The notes under the pieces: model-generated | What the model was told of the DNA's origin: nothing | The model's input: the letters and a program-made list of their open reading frames with translations, nothing else | The model's database searches: none | In this document: piece by piece, positions 54,553-63,010 of the stretch | How positions within the stretch are numbered: the first letter of the stretch is position 1 | Layout of the letters: every line of letters begins with the position of its first letter | Made by a program: the position numbers and the translations under genes | Assembly (NCBI GenBank): GCA_963786765.1 | Contig: CAWBAJ010000015.1 | Coordinates: 1-64,000, forward strand | Source: DATKNA01 sp963786765 | GTDB taxonomy: Bacteria; Actinomycetota; Actinomycetes; Actinomycetales; Kineosporiaceae | Reading direction: 5' to 3' | Length of the DNA: 64,000 nt

Positions 54553-54674
54553 ACCGGGGCGCCCTTGCGCTCGTACCCTTGCACGGACTGCGACGATGGA
54601 TTCCACGGCATCCGCGGGCGTGAGCGCGGCTGGACGGGGAACGAGAGGTGCGGCGGCAGGAGGTGCAGCTGGGG

Positions 54675-55289
54675 ATGACGGAGGCCGGCGTGCTGCCACT
54701 CCCGTGGCGCCCTGATCATGCCCTCGTCCGGGTCGCCCGCACCGGGCTCCTGGGGCTCTCCGCCGCCGTCCTCGCCGCCGTCGCGCACACCGGAGCCGGA
54801 GGCGCCTCGCCGTCGCCCGCGCTCGTCCTCGGCGTCGCCCTGCTCGCCGCACTCGTCTGCTGGCCGGCGAGCCGGCAGCGGATGGGCGCGCTGCGCTGCG
54901 CAGTCGTCGCCGCCGCCGTACAGGTCCCGCTGCACGTGGCGTTCGCGGCAGGCTCTCCGGTAACGGCCGGAACGACGGCGCACGCCTTCCCCGGCTCCGC
55001 CGGCCTGCTGATGCTCGCCGGGCACGTGGTCGCCGGCGCCGCGTTCGGCGTCTGGCTCGCCGTCGGCGAGGCCGCGCTCTGGCGGACGTCGCGCCGGTTG
55101 GCAGCCGTCACCGCCGCCGCCCTCGTGAACCTGACCGCCCGTGCTGCTCTGCTCCTTGCCGCGGCCTGCTCCCGCGCTCCCCTCCACCGGCCGCGCGCCC
55201 GGGCCCCGCGTTCCCTGCGACCGGCCCGCCGCCCGGTCCTGCGCCACGTGGTCGTGCGGCGGGGGCCGCCGGCGCCCGCGTTCCCCTGA
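54675..55289 (+). CDS. membrane protein upstream of copper genes
   Basis: The product of about 204 residues has five membrane helices (for example TGLLGLSAAVLAAVAHTGA, ALVLGVALLAALVCWPA, SAGLLMLAGHVVAGAAFGVW) and an Arg-rich tail that includes HRPRARAPRSLRPARRP. Similar small membrane proteins with a His in VPLHVAF and an LAGHVV helix occur next to copC/copD in actinobacteria, so a role in copper handling is likely but unproven. The start could also be the GTG at 54648. Confidence 0.65.
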   Translation: MTEAGVLPLPWRPDHALVRVARTGLLGLSAAVLAAVAHTGAGGASPSPALVLGVALLAALVCWPASRQRMGALRCAVVAAAVQVPLHVAFAAGSPVTAGTTAHAFPGSAGLLMLAGHVVAGAAFGVWLAVGEAALWRTSRRLAAVTAAALVNLTARAALLLAAACSRAPLHRPRARAPRSLRPARRPVLRHVVVRRGPPAPAFP

Positions 55290-55420
55290 TCCCGTTTTCA
55301 CCTGATCCCGTTCGCACGACGAGCCGCGCAATGCGTGGTGCCGTCGTGCCCCGGTACGCCCGCGTCGCGGCGCCTGGACCCGACGGTCCGGCCGCGCTGG
55401 CACCTGACCCAGGAGGCAGA

Positions 55421-56110
55421 ATGAAGCACCCAGCAGGTCCTCGAGAGGAGCACCCGATGACCGTCGTCGGCGCCGCCGGCCGACGGCACGGGGTGCGCGC
55501 ACGGGCCTTGGCGGTCCTCGTGCTCGCCGCAGCGGGCATCGCCGGGAGCGCGACCGCCGCGAGCGCGCACGCGACGCTCGACTCGACCAGCCCTCGCGCC
55601 GGCGCGGTCGTGCAGGGCCCACCCACGGCGGTCCGGCTCACGTTCGACGAGGCCGTGGGGACGCCGGCCTTCATCGCCGTGACGGGGCCGCAGGGGCGGG
55701 TGGACAGGGGCGCGACTCGCGTGGAGGGCGCCGTGGTGTCCGTCGGCCTCGAGGACTCCCTGCCCGCGGGCCGCTACTCGGTCGCCTTCCGGGTGGTCTC
55801 GGACGACGGCCACCCGGTCGAGTCCTCCTACACGTTCCAGGTCAAGGCCGCGGCCACCGGATCGTCCCCGGCGCCGTCGGCCTCCGCGCCGGGAGGCGCG
55901 CAGTCGCTGTCGCGGTCCGCAGCACCCGCTCCCGCCACGGCCGCTTCCGCCGACGAGCAGAACCACAGCAGCCATTGGTTCATGGGTATCGCGGGTGTGG
56001 CCATGGTCCTGGCGGGTGCGGGCGCCCTCGTCTGGGAGCGGCGACACGGGGCCGCGAGTGACGAGGAGCAGGAGATGGTTCCGACGTCAGGAGGCGGCGG
56101 GAGATCGTGA
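55421..56110 (+). CDS. copC: CopC domain copper resistance protein, membrane-anchored
   Basis: The 229-residue protein has a signal peptide ending in ASA before H-ATLDSTSPRAG, giving the N-terminal His typical of CopC copper sites. The beta-sandwich includes VRLTFDEAVGTPAFIAVTG and VSDDGHPVESSYTFQV with the second conserved His. A Ser/Pro/Ala linker and a C-terminal membrane helix (MGIAGVAMVLAGAGALVW) anchor it. It binds copper outside the cell and passes it to the CopD-like partner. The ATG at 55421 follows AGGAGGCAG. Its end overlaps the next start (GTGA). Confidence 0.92.
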   Translation: MKHPAGPREEHPMTVVGAAGRRHGVRARALAVLVLAAAGIAGSATAASAHATLDSTSPRAGAVVQGPPTAVRLTFDEAVGTPAFIAVTGPQGRVDRGATRVEGAVVSVGLEDSLPAGRYSVAFRVVSDDGHPVESSYTFQVKAAATGSSPAPSASAPGGAQSLSRSAAPAPATAASADEQNHSSHWFMGIAGVAMVLAGAGALVWERRHGAASDEEQEMVPTSGGGGRS

Positions 56111-58161
56111 CGCCTCCGCGCGCAGCCGCACCCGAGCGGCCCGCTGCGCCCGCGACCGCTCGGCCCCGGCTGCCGATCTGGCTGCCGGCCGTCGGCGCGG
56201 GCGTGCTGCTCCTGGCGCTCGTCGTCGGGGGCGGCGCTCCCGCGCCCGCGCTGCCCGGACTGCCCGACCCCGGCCCGGTCACCGGGTGGGGATTGCCCCT
56301 GCTGCGGCTGCTGGGCGACTTCGCCGCCGTGACGTCGGTGGGCCTCGCGCTCGCCGCGTCGCTGCTGCTGCCGGCACCGACCCGCTCGCTGCGCGGCGAA
56401 CGGGCCCGGGACGCCGGCGCGGTCGCCTGGTCCTCGCTGGTGCTCGCCGTCGTGGCCGCCGTCCAGGTGCCACTGGCCGTCTCGAACGCGCTCGCGGTGC
56501 CGCCGTCCGAAGGCCTCGACCCCACTTTCGCCGGGCAGTTCCTCACGCAGACGGACACCGGTCGTGCACTGGCCGCTCAGGTGCTGCTGGCCGCCCTCAC
56601 CGCGGTCACGGCCGTGCTCGTCGAGAACGTGCGGGGAGCCGTGTGGCTACTGGTGCTGGCGGTCGGGTGCCTCGTGCCGCAGACGCTGGCCGGGCACGCG
56701 GCAGGCTCCTCCGGGCACACCCTCGCCATCGCGAGTCTCTGCGTGCACGTCGTGGCGGCCTCGCTGTGGGTCGGCGGCCTGCTCGCGCTCGCGGTCGCCG
56801 GCCGCCGCGGGGTGGCCGGGCTGCGGTTCGCGCTGCCGCGCTTCTCGACGCTGGCCCTGTGGTGCTTCGCCGCCGTCGGGCTGTCGGGGCTCGTCAACGC
56901 CGGCGTCCGGCTGGGGTCGGCCGGCGCGCTGGTGAGCAGCAGCTACGGGGCGCTCGTCCTGGGCAAGGCCGGTGCCCTGCTCGTGCTGGCCGCTTTCGGG
57001 CAGCGGCACCGGACGCGGACGGTTCCCCTGTTGCAGCGCGCGTCCGCGGGGGACGAACCTCGCGTACTGCCCGTGTTCGCGCGCGTCGCGGTCGCCGAGC
57101 TCGCAGTGATGTCGGCGGCGTTCGGGCTGGCGGTCGCCCTCGGGCGGACTCCCACGCCGCCGGTCGCGCCGCTGCCGTCGGACCCGGGCTCGCAGTCGCT
57201 CGGCTTCCCGCTGCCGCCCGCACCCAACCCGTCCCGCTTCCTGCTGGGGTTCGCGCCGGACGGGTTCGCGATCGCGCTGGTCCTGCTCGGCGTGGCCCTC
57301 TACGCAGCCGGTGTCCTGGCCCTGCGGCGGCGAGGCGACGGGTGGCCCGTCGGTAGGACCGTCGCGTGGTGCGCAGGCTGGGCGGTCTTCGCCTGGGCGT
57401 CGGTCGGGGGCCTCGGCCTGTACTCACACGTTCTGTTCAGCGCCCACATGGGCGCACACATGACGGTCTCGATGCTCGTGCCGATCCTGCTCGTGCTGGG
57501 TGCTCCGGTCACGCTGGCGCTGCGCACGCTGCCCGGCCCGCGGGTGAAGGGCGAGCAGGGGCCGCGCCAGCTGCTCCTGGGCGCCCTGCACAGCGGGCCT
57601 GTCCGAGTGCTCACGAACCCGATCGTGGCCTTTGCGGTGTTCGTGGGCAGCATCTACGCGTTCTACTTCTCCGGCCTCTTTCCCCTGCTGATGGGGAACC
57701 ACCTCGGCCACACGTTGATGCTGGTGCACTTCCTGCTGGCGGGGATGCTGTTCTTCTACGTGCTCATCGGGGTCGACCCCTCGCCCCGGCCGCTCCATCC
57801 GCTCGCCGCGATCGCCGTGCTCTTCCTCGCGACGGCGTTGCACGCGTTCTTCTCGATGGCGCTCATGAGCACCCGGTCGGTGCTCGCTCCGGAGTACTTC
57901 GCCGGGCTGCAGCGGCCCTACCTGCAGGACCTGCTCGCCGACCAGCACCTCGGTGGCGGCCTGTCCTGGGGGCTGGGCGAGGTGCCGATCGTCGTCGTCC
58001 TCGGCGTGGTGCTCGTCCGTTGGATGCAGGCCGACGACCGGGAGGCGCGCCGGACCGACCGGGCGGCCGACCGGGCCGATGCGACCGGGCAGGGCGTGGA
58101 CGAGCTGGCGGCGTACAACGCCTACCTGGCATCCCTGGACGCGGCCGACCGCCGGAGGTAG
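56107..58161 (+). CDS. CopD-CtaG fusion: copper transport / cytochrome c oxidase assembly protein
   Basis: The 684-residue membrane protein joins two modules. The first (about residues 30-350) is CopD-like with about eight helices and conserved His in LAGHAAGSSGHTLAIASLCV and HVVAASLWVGGLLALAV. The second (about 370-640) is CtaG/caa3 assembly-like with SHVLFSAHMGAHMTVSMLV, MGNHLGHTLMLVHFLLAG and ATALHAFFSMALM. Both modules are complete. It is probably involved in moving copper from CopC into the membrane and to oxidase. GTG 56107 overlaps the copC stop. Confidence 0.92.
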   Translation: MTPPRAAAPERPAAPATARPRLPIWLPAVGAGVLLLALVVGGGAPAPALPGLPDPGPVTGWGLPLLRLLGDFAAVTSVGLALAASLLLPAPTRSLRGERARDAGAVAWSSLVLAVVAAVQVPLAVSNALAVPPSEGLDPTFAGQFLTQTDTGRALAAQVLLAALTAVTAVLVENVRGAVWLLVLAVGCLVPQTLAGHAAGSSGHTLAIASLCVHVVAASLWVGGLLALAVAGRRGVAGLRFALPRFSTLALWCFAAVGLSGLVNAGVRLGSAGALVSSSYGALVLGKAGALLVLAAFGQRHRTRTVPLLQRASAGDEPRVLPVFARVAVAELAVMSAAFGLAVALGRTPTPPVAPLPSDPGSQSLGFPLPPAPNPSRFLLGFAPDGFAIALVLLGVALYAAGVLALRRRGDGWPVGRTVAWCAGWAVFAWASVGGLGLYSHVLFSAHMGAHMTVSMLVPILLVLGAPVTLALRTLPGPRVKGEQGPRQLLLGALHSGPVRVLTNPIVAFAVFVGSIYAFYFSGLFPLLMGNHLGHTLMLVHFLLAGMLFFYVLIGVDPSPRPLHPLAAIAVLFLATALHAFFSMALMSTRSVLAPEYFAGLQRPYLQDLLADQHLGGGLSWGLGEVPIVVVLGVVLVRWMQADDREARRTDRAADRADATGQGVDELAAYNAYLASLDAADRRR

Positions 58162-58255
58162 GTGCGGCTGCCCGGCTGCCCTCGTCACGCCGCTCTTGTC
58201 TTGCCCCCACCGCGGTGACGCGCGGCCTCGTTCACACGAACACGCCGGGCGGATA

Positions 58256-58265
58256 TGACATGTCA
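58256..58265. promoter_or_regulatory. palindrome TGACATGTCA
   Basis: A perfect 10-bp palindrome lies in an AT-richer stretch (58250-58390) between the copper operon and the DUF222 gene. It is 95 bases upstream of the predicted -35 box. It might bind a regulator, but a palindrome of this size can also be chance. Confidence 0.3.
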
Positions 58266-58359
58266 CAAAGGCATCGAGCGAACAAGGAGCGGCCTCGTAC
58301 ATCTCGCTGAATGGCGGCTCGTAAACGTTTGGCCACTGGTAGTGGTCCAATGCTTCCCC

Positions 58360-58388
58360 TTGTCGCAGAAGGTACTTCGGCGTATCAT
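58360..58388 (+). promoter_or_regulatory. sigma-70-type promoter of the DUF222/HNH gene
   Basis: TTGTCG at 58360-58365 and TATCAT at 58383-58388 are separated by exactly 17 bases. Transcription would start near 58395, about 30 bases before the GTG start at 58426. Confidence 0.6.
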
Positions 58389-58404
58389 TCGTACAGGTGT
58401 TCGA
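58389..58404. promoter_or_regulatory. LexA (SOS) box
   Basis: TCGTACAGGTGTTCGA matches the actinobacterial LexA consensus TCGAAC-N4-GTTCGA except for one T for A. It lies directly after the -10 box, over the transcription start, an ideal repressor position. SOS boxes are known in front of 13E12-family genes in mycobacteria. Confidence 0.75.
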
Positions 58405-58425
58405 CTCTCGGGGGCGGGGGCTCAG

Positions 58426-60903
58426 GTGGGGGATGGTCGGGGGGACGGCGCCGCTGCCGCTGCCGCGCAGCCGGGCGCCGTGCGGGCGGGCGGCGCGGCG
58501 TGTTCTGCGGGTGGCTTGGTGGCGGCGTTGTCGGGTGCGCCGGGGGCGGGGTCGGCGTGGGCTCTGGCGGAGGGGTTGGAGTCGGGGGCTGCGGCGGGGT
58601 GGGACGTGTTGGAGCGTCGGGTGCGGGTGTTCGCGGCGCAGGAGCGGTTGGCGGGGTGGTTGACGTACGGGCGGCTGGTGGAGGTGGCGCGGTGGGTGCG
58701 GGACTGGCAGGCGTGTCCGCCGATCGGCTGCGGGCTGCCCGACGACCCCGGCGACCCCGACGGGCCCGGCGACCCCGGCGACCCGGACGGGCCCGGCGAC
58801 CCGGACGGGCCGGACGGGCCCGATCGGCCCGGGGATGTGGATGGCCGCGCTGTGCCGTCGGATCCGGTGGCGCGGGCGGCGATGGTGGAGCGGCTGGAGG
58901 GGTTCGCGGCCGGGTATGAGCGGCGGGTGTTCGGGGTGTTCGGGTTCCAGGGCACGGCCCGGCAGTGGGGGCAGTGCATGGCCGATGTGCTGGTGGCCAG
59001 TGAGCTGGCGGTGGCGGCCGGGCTGGCGCCGACCACCGCGCGGGCGTGGGTGAACGCCGCGGTCGCGATCTTCGTGGAGGACCGGCTGCCGGGGTTGGCG
59101 AGGTTGTTGGAGGCGGGGTGGGTGGACTGGGCGAAGGTGAAGCTGTTCGTGTGGGAGACCGCCCACCTGGACGCGGCGGTGGCGCGGGCGGTGGACGCGG
59201 TCGTGCTCGGCCCGGTCGGCGACGCCGGCGAGCTGGCCGGGATCGACGCGGTGGACGTGTTGGCGGACCCGGCGGCGCCCGGGACCGGGGTGCCGGTGAT
59301 CGCGCGCTGGACGGTGCAGGAGCTCAAGGACGCGATCCGGGCCGCGATCAAGGAGCTGGACGCCGCGGAGGCCGAGCGGCGCGCGCGGCGGGCCCGCCGG
59401 GAGCGGCATGTGCGGGTCGGGGAGAACGAGGACGGCACCGCGGAGCTGACCGCGAACCTGCCCGCCGAGGACGCCGCCGCGGTGTTCGCCGCCCTGACGA
59501 TGGCGGCCAAGGCCGCGAAGGCCACGGGTGACCCCCGGACCCTGGACCAGTTGCGCGCCGACGAACTCGTCCACCGCGCCACCCGCGGCGTCCACCCCGA
59601 CGAACACCCCGACGAACACCCCGACGAACACCCCGACGAACACCCCGACGAACACCCCGACGAACACCCCGACGAATACCGACCGGCGCAGCCGCCCGAC
59701 TCCCACGCCACCCCAGATCACGAACCCGATCTCGATTCCGGTGTCGATTCCGGTGTCGATTCCGGTGTCGATTCCGGTGTCGATTCCGGTGTCGATTCTG
59801 ACGATCCGTCGGGTGCCGATCCGGGTGTTGGTCCGGATGCCGAGGAATTGTGTGACGCGGACTTCGCCTGCGCCCTGCACGCCGGGGCGTGCGCCGCATC
59901 GGATCCTGCCGCACCGGATCGAGATGGCGATCCCGGTTCAGCCGCTTCCCGCGCCGCCCCGGCCGTCGACCGGGAGCTGCCTGACGGGGTGGCGCGGTGT
60001 GCGTGTGGGCGGGCGGTGCCGGTGGCGGTCGTGCCGTCGTTCACCGCCGCGTTCGCGGGGGCGCCGACGAAGAGCACCCTGGTCTCGTTGACGATGCCGC
60101 TGACCACGTTCCTCGGCCTGGCCGACCAGCCCGGGCGCCTGGACGGGCACGGCCCGGTCGCCGCCGGCCTGGCCCGGCGGATCGCCGCCGACGCCGCCCG
60201 GGAACAGCCGGCGTTCACGGCATGGCGGTGCATCATCACCGACGACACCCACGGCACCGTGCTCGGGGTCACCGACCCGATCTGGACCCCCCGGCACGAC
60301 CCGCCACCCCGGCTGACCCGCCTCGTCACCGCGATGGAACCGGTCTGCGTGTTCCCCGGCTGCCGCCAACCCGCCCACCCGGCCGGCCGCTGCGATCTGG
60401 ACCACCGCATCCCCTACCACCCCGACGACCCGGCCGGGCAGCGCGGCGGCGGCCGGACCTGCTCCTGCAACCTGCAGGCGCTATGCCGAACACACCACCA
60501 GCAGAAGACCGCCGGCCTCCTACACGTGCGCGCGGTCAGCCGCGAGGAGGACCCCACCACCCCCGCCGGCACCCTGGAATGGACCCTGCCCTCCGGGGTG
60601 ACCTGCCGCAGCCACCCCCACATCGCCGACCCCGGCCCCATCCCCACCACCGGACCCAACGCCCACCCGAACGTAGTCGCCGCCATCACCCACCTCGCCG
60701 CCCAACGCGCCCACGAACGGGCCCGGCAAGCCGCCCACGCCGCCGAACACCCCACCGCGCGCAACGCCGCCGATGACTTCGCCGGCAACGACTGGGCCAG
60801 CGACGCCTGGCGCCGATCACGGGCCCAGGCCGAACGAGCCCGCACCGACCAAGCCGCCCGCGCCGAAGGCGAAGCCCAAGCCAACCAACCCCCGCCCTTC
60901 TGA
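58426..60903 (+). CDS. DUF222/13E12-type HNH endonuclease domain protein with tandem repeats
   Basis: The 825-residue protein is of the DUF222 type (13E12 repeat family). The DUF222 region contains FQGTARQWGQCMADVLVASE and TARAWVNAAVAIFVEDRLPG. The C-terminal HNH nuclease has VCVFPGCRQPAHPAGRCDLD, then HRIPYHPDD, C-rich GRTCSCNLQALCRTHHQQKT. Three low-complexity inserts interrupt it: Gly-Asp-Pro-rich repeats (residues about 104-139), seven HPDE units and five DSGV units. Start GTG 58426 is chosen as the first in-frame start after the promoter. It is likely induced by DNA damage. The family often occurs as multicopy, possibly mobile genes. Confidence 0.88.
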   Translation: MGDGRGDGAAAAAAQPGAVRAGGAACSAGGLVAALSGAPGAGSAWALAEGLESGAAAGWDVLERRVRVFAAQERLAGWLTYGRLVEVARWVRDWQACPPIGCGLPDDPGDPDGPGDPGDPDGPGDPDGPDGPDRPGDVDGRAVPSDPVARAAMVERLEGFAAGYERRVFGVFGFQGTARQWGQCMADVLVASELAVAAGLAPTTARAWVNAAVAIFVEDRLPGLARLLEAGWVDWAKVKLFVWETAHLDAAVARAVDAVVLGPVGDAGELAGIDAVDVLADPAAPGTGVPVIARWTVQELKDAIRAAIKELDAAEAERRARRARRERHVRVGENEDGTAELTANLPAEDAAAVFAALTMAAKAAKATGDPRTLDQLRADELVHRATRGVHPDEHPDEHPDEHPDEHPDEHPDEHPDEYRPAQPPDSHATPDHEPDLDSGVDSGVDSGVDSGVDSGVDSDDPSGADPGVGPDAEELCDADFACALHAGACAASDPAAPDRDGDPGSAASRAAPAVDRELPDGVARCACGRAVPVAVVPSFTAAFAGAPTKSTLVSLTMPLTTFLGLADQPGRLDGHGPVAAGLARRIAADAAREQPAFTAWRCIITDDTHGTVLGVTDPIWTPRHDPPPRLTRLVTAMEPVCVFPGCRQPAHPAGRCDLDHRIPYHPDDPAGQRGGGRTCSCNLQALCRTHHQQKTAGLLHVRAVSREEDPTTPAGTLEWTLPSGVTCRSHPHIADPGPIPTTGPNAHPNVVAAITHLAAQRAHERARQAAHAAEHPTARNAADDFAGNDWASDAWRRSRAQAERARTDQAARAEGEAQANQPPPF
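59593..59676 (+). repeat. 12-bp tandem repeat, 7 copies (HPDE)
   Basis: CACCCCGACGAA is repeated seven times without change inside the DUF222 gene and encodes His-Pro-Asp-Glu each time. The perfect identity at DNA level indicates recent expansion. Unit length keeps the reading frame. Confidence 0.9.
59734..59793 (+). repeat. 12-bp tandem repeat, 5 copies (DSGV)
   Basis: GATTCCGGTGTC is repeated five times exactly and encodes Asp-Ser-Gly-Val. It lies 57 bases after the HPDE array. Codon use (GAT, TCC, GGT) is less GC-rich than the flanking gene. Confidence 0.9.
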
Positions 60904-61065
60904 CAGGGGAAGGCACGAGCCGTCCGGCCTCAGCGGTCTGACCTCAGCGACTCGACCTCAGGTGCGTGCCGGGCGACATAGGCAGCCCCGGCCCAGACCC
61001 AGACGAAGCCGGGAATGATGCGCCGTATCTGGAGACCGGCGCCCGGGTCTAGCGCCGGTGCAGCG

Positions 61066-62088
61066 TCAGGGCGTCGAGCCGCTCTCCGTCGCGGAGGTCG
61101 TTCCGCCGCCGGAGCCCGCGGCGTCAGCGCCGGAGCTCGTCCGACTACCAGCAGAGTTCGTTCCGCCGCCGGAGCCCGCAGCGTCAGCGCCGGAGCTCGT
61201 CCGACTACCAGCAGAGTTCGTTCCGCCGCCGGAGCCCGCGGCGTCAGCGTTGGAGCTGGTCCGACTACCGGCGGAGGTGGTCCCACCACCGCCAGAGCCC
61301 GTGGCATTCCCGCTGACGGTCGTCCCAGCGCCGCCGGAGCCCGCTGCCGCCGTCCCGCGCGTCGTCCTCGGGCGGCGGGTACGCGGCGTCGTGGTGCTGG
61401 AGGCATCACTCGTCGTCGTCCGCGGCGCGGTGGCACGGCGGGAACGCCGTGGGCTGGGCATCGCGGTCGCCGGCTGGGCGCCGTCGCCGGCGGCCTTCGC
61501 AGTCTTGCGAGCGGCCGTCGCCCTCGCCGTGGCGGTTCCCAGCTTCTCGGGCTCGGCAGCGCCCGCACCTGCGCCGCCCGATCCGGACCCGGCGGAATCA
61601 GCGGGGCCGGCGGGCAGAGGGATCGCCGCATGGTCCGCGCCGGACGTCAGTGCCACGGCGGAGCCGTCCGAGGAGCCGGCGGACGCGGTACCCGCCGCCT
61701 CCCGGTCCTGCTCCTTCTGACGCTGAATGAGATCCGCGAGCACGGCGCGGTCGTACTTCGCCTCGGTCGCGCGCACCTTGCTCTGCGCCTTCTCGACAGC
61801 AGCTGTGGCCCGCTTGCGGTCGGTGAGCAGCTTCTGGCGCTCCTTCGAGGCGTCCTTCAGCGCGCGCTTCAGCTGCTTGACCTGCGACTCGGCGGCACGC
61901 AGGGCGGCCTCGTCCTGGCTGGAGCGGGCCGCGCTGCGGCCGAGCCTGCCGTCGATCTCGTCGATCTTGCGCTCCGCCTCGTCGAGGGTCTTGCGCGCCT
62001 TCGACGACTTCGCCCGCGCCCGCTCGAGCTGTGAGGTGTCCTCACTTCTGCCGGTCGTGCCTACCCCAGAACTGCTACTGACCGTCAT
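61066..62088 (-). CDS. coiled-coil protein with Gly/Ser/Thr-rich repeat tail
   Basis: The 340-residue protein starts at ATG 62088 behind GGAGGCCTCC. Residues about 15-125 are charged and heptad-like (RARAKSSKARKTLDEAERKI, then QVKQLKRALKDASKERQKLL), predicted coiled coil. A linker with basic AT-hook-like segments follows (PSPRRSRRATAPRT, RTRRPRTTRG). The tail has a 20-residue Gly/Ser-rich unit (AAGSGGGTNSAGSRTSSGAD) repeated about three times. No signal peptide is seen. It may bind DNA or act as a structural protein; function is unknown. Confidence 0.6.
   Translation of the reverse strand: MTVSSSSGVGTTGRSEDTSQLERARAKSSKARKTLDEAERKIDEIDGRLGRSAARSSQDEAALRAAESQVKQLKRALKDASKERQKLLTDRKRATAAVEKAQSKVRATEAKYDRAVLADLIQRQKEQDREAAGTASAGSSDGSAVALTSGADHAAIPLPAGPADSAGSGSGGAGAGAAEPEKLGTATARATAARKTAKAAGDGAQPATAMPSPRRSRRATAPRTTTSDASSTTTPRTRRPRTTRGTAAAGSGGAGTTVSGNATGSGGGGTTSAGSRTSSNADAAGSGGGTNSAGSRTSSGADAAGSGGGTNSAGSRTSSGADAAGSGGGTTSATESGSTP
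61101..61280 (-). repeat. 60-bp tandem repeat, 3 copies
   Basis: Three consecutive 60-bp units at 61101, 61161 and 61221 encode the 20-residue Gly/Ser/Thr repeats at the C-terminus of the coiled-coil protein. The first two are almost identical and the third shows a few changes. Unit length preserves the frame. Confidence 0.85.
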
Positions 62089-62242
62089 CAGGAGGCCTCC
62101 CTCTCCACGTCGCCCGACGCCGATCATTGCACCGACGGTCCATGCTTGTCGCCTGGTAGCGGCGGAGAATCACGGAGCGTGCGGCAACTGGGAAAGGGCG
62201 CTCCGGTGGGCGCACATGCGGGCAGCGGACGACGATGACGCC

Positions 62243-62404
62243 ATGGCCGACAACGAGCAGCGAACGGCGCAGACGCCGCCAGGATCGGGGCAGGACGCGC
62301 CCCCGAAGAGCGGCGGCGACGAGCTGGCCGCAGACGTTCCCCGCGCGCCCGCCGGGCTCCAGGACCCGCCGGCCGATCCGGGCGAACCGATGAACCCGGC
62401 CTGA
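62243..62404 (+). CDS. small disordered hypothetical protein (53 aa)
   Basis: A 53-residue polar, Pro/Asp/Gly-rich product (MADNEQRTAQTPPGSGQDAP at the start) has no hydrophobic segment. An in-frame ATG at 62216 would add nine residues. No clear ribosome binding site and no recognised family. Its 3' end meets the convergent marR gene after seven bases. Confidence 0.35.
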   Translation: MADNEQRTAQTPPGSGQDAPPKSGGDELAADVPRAPAGLQDPPADPGEPMNPA

Positions 62405-62411
62405 GCCGGCA

Positions 62412-62915
62412 TCAGCCCCGCACGGCGGAACGCAGGCCCGGCACGCAGTCTGCGTTCAGTTTCCCGAGCAGCCGCTCGGCGATGTCCTCGAGCTGGTGGA
62501 CCTGCTCGCGGTCCAGCACGTCGAACACGACCTCGCGCACTCGCTCGACGTGGCTAGGCGCCGATGCCACGACCTTCGCGTAGCCCTCGTCGGTCAGGGT
62601 GGCCATGGTGATGCGTCCGTTGTCGGGCGCGGGAACGCGACGCACCCAATCGCGGGTCTCGAGGCGCGTCACCACGTGGGAGAGCCGCGACAGCGAGCCG
62701 TTGACCACGCCCGCGAGGCGCTTGAGCTGCAGCGTCCGCCCGGGCGCCTCGGAAAGCATCGCCATCACCAGGTACTCGAACATCGTGATGCCGTTGTCCC
62801 GCTGCATCTGGGAGTCGAGGGCGGCCGGGAGCAGCAGGATGACCCCGTTGAGAGCGAGCCACGCCCGCATCTCCTCGTCGTCGAGCCACCGCGGCTCGGC
62901 AGGGTATTCCGTCAT
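62412..62915 (-). CDS. MarR family transcriptional regulator
   Basis: The 167-residue winged-helix regulator has the dimerising N-terminal helices, the recognition core LKRLAGVVNGSLSRLSHVVT, and the wing RRVPAPDNGRITMATLTDEG typical of MarR proteins. It usually represses itself and a divergent gene until a small aromatic or oxidant ligand binds. The ATG at 62915 lies only seven bases after a -10 box, so the mRNA is probably leaderless. The divergent DUF1684 gene is the likely target. Confidence 0.9.
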   Translation of the reverse strand: MTEYPAEPRWLDDEEMRAWLALNGVILLLPAALDSQMQRDNGITMFEYLVMAMLSEAPGRTLQLKRLAGVVNGSLSRLSHVVTRLETRDWVRRVPAPDNGRITMATLTDEGYAKVVASAPSHVERVREVVFDVLDREQVHQLEDIAERLLGKLNADCVPGLRSAVRG

Positions 62916-62921
62916 GAGCGG

Positions 62922-62950
62922 AGCATACGATAGAAAGGTTGAAGCTTCAA
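62922..62950 (-). promoter_or_regulatory. leaderless marR promoter with overlapping palindromic operator
   Basis: On the minus strand a -35 box TTGAAG (62945-62950) and -10 box TATGCT (62922-62927) are separated by 17 bases, with the marR ATG seven bases after the -10. The perfect 12-bp palindrome TTGAAGCTTCAA (62939-62950) covers the -35 box, a good autorepression site. Confidence 0.7.
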
Positions 62951-63010
62951 GAAATTCCTCTCTGCTCCGAGTCTAGGTGAAGGGTGCGCCGACTGCCTAT
63001 GCTCGCCGCC

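Noticed and set aside
58183..58217. Possible terminator hairpin after copD-ctaG (CGTCAC ... GTGACG)
   Set aside because: The stem is only about six pairs with a long loop and no T-tract; too weak to call.
59593..59793. 12-bp arrays as possible replication-origin iterons
   Set aside because: They encode in-frame HPDE and DSGV repeats within the DUF222 gene, with no replication initiator or AT-rich region next to them.
57424..59880. A long minus-strand open frame opposite copD-ctaG and the DUF222 gene
   Set aside because: It is antisense to two well-recognised proteins and has typical GC-rich shadow composition.
61101..61280. Regular 60-bp repeats that might be read as a CRISPR-like array
   Set aside because: The units are contiguous without spacers, lie inside a reading frame and encode a protein repeat. 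No cas genes are present.
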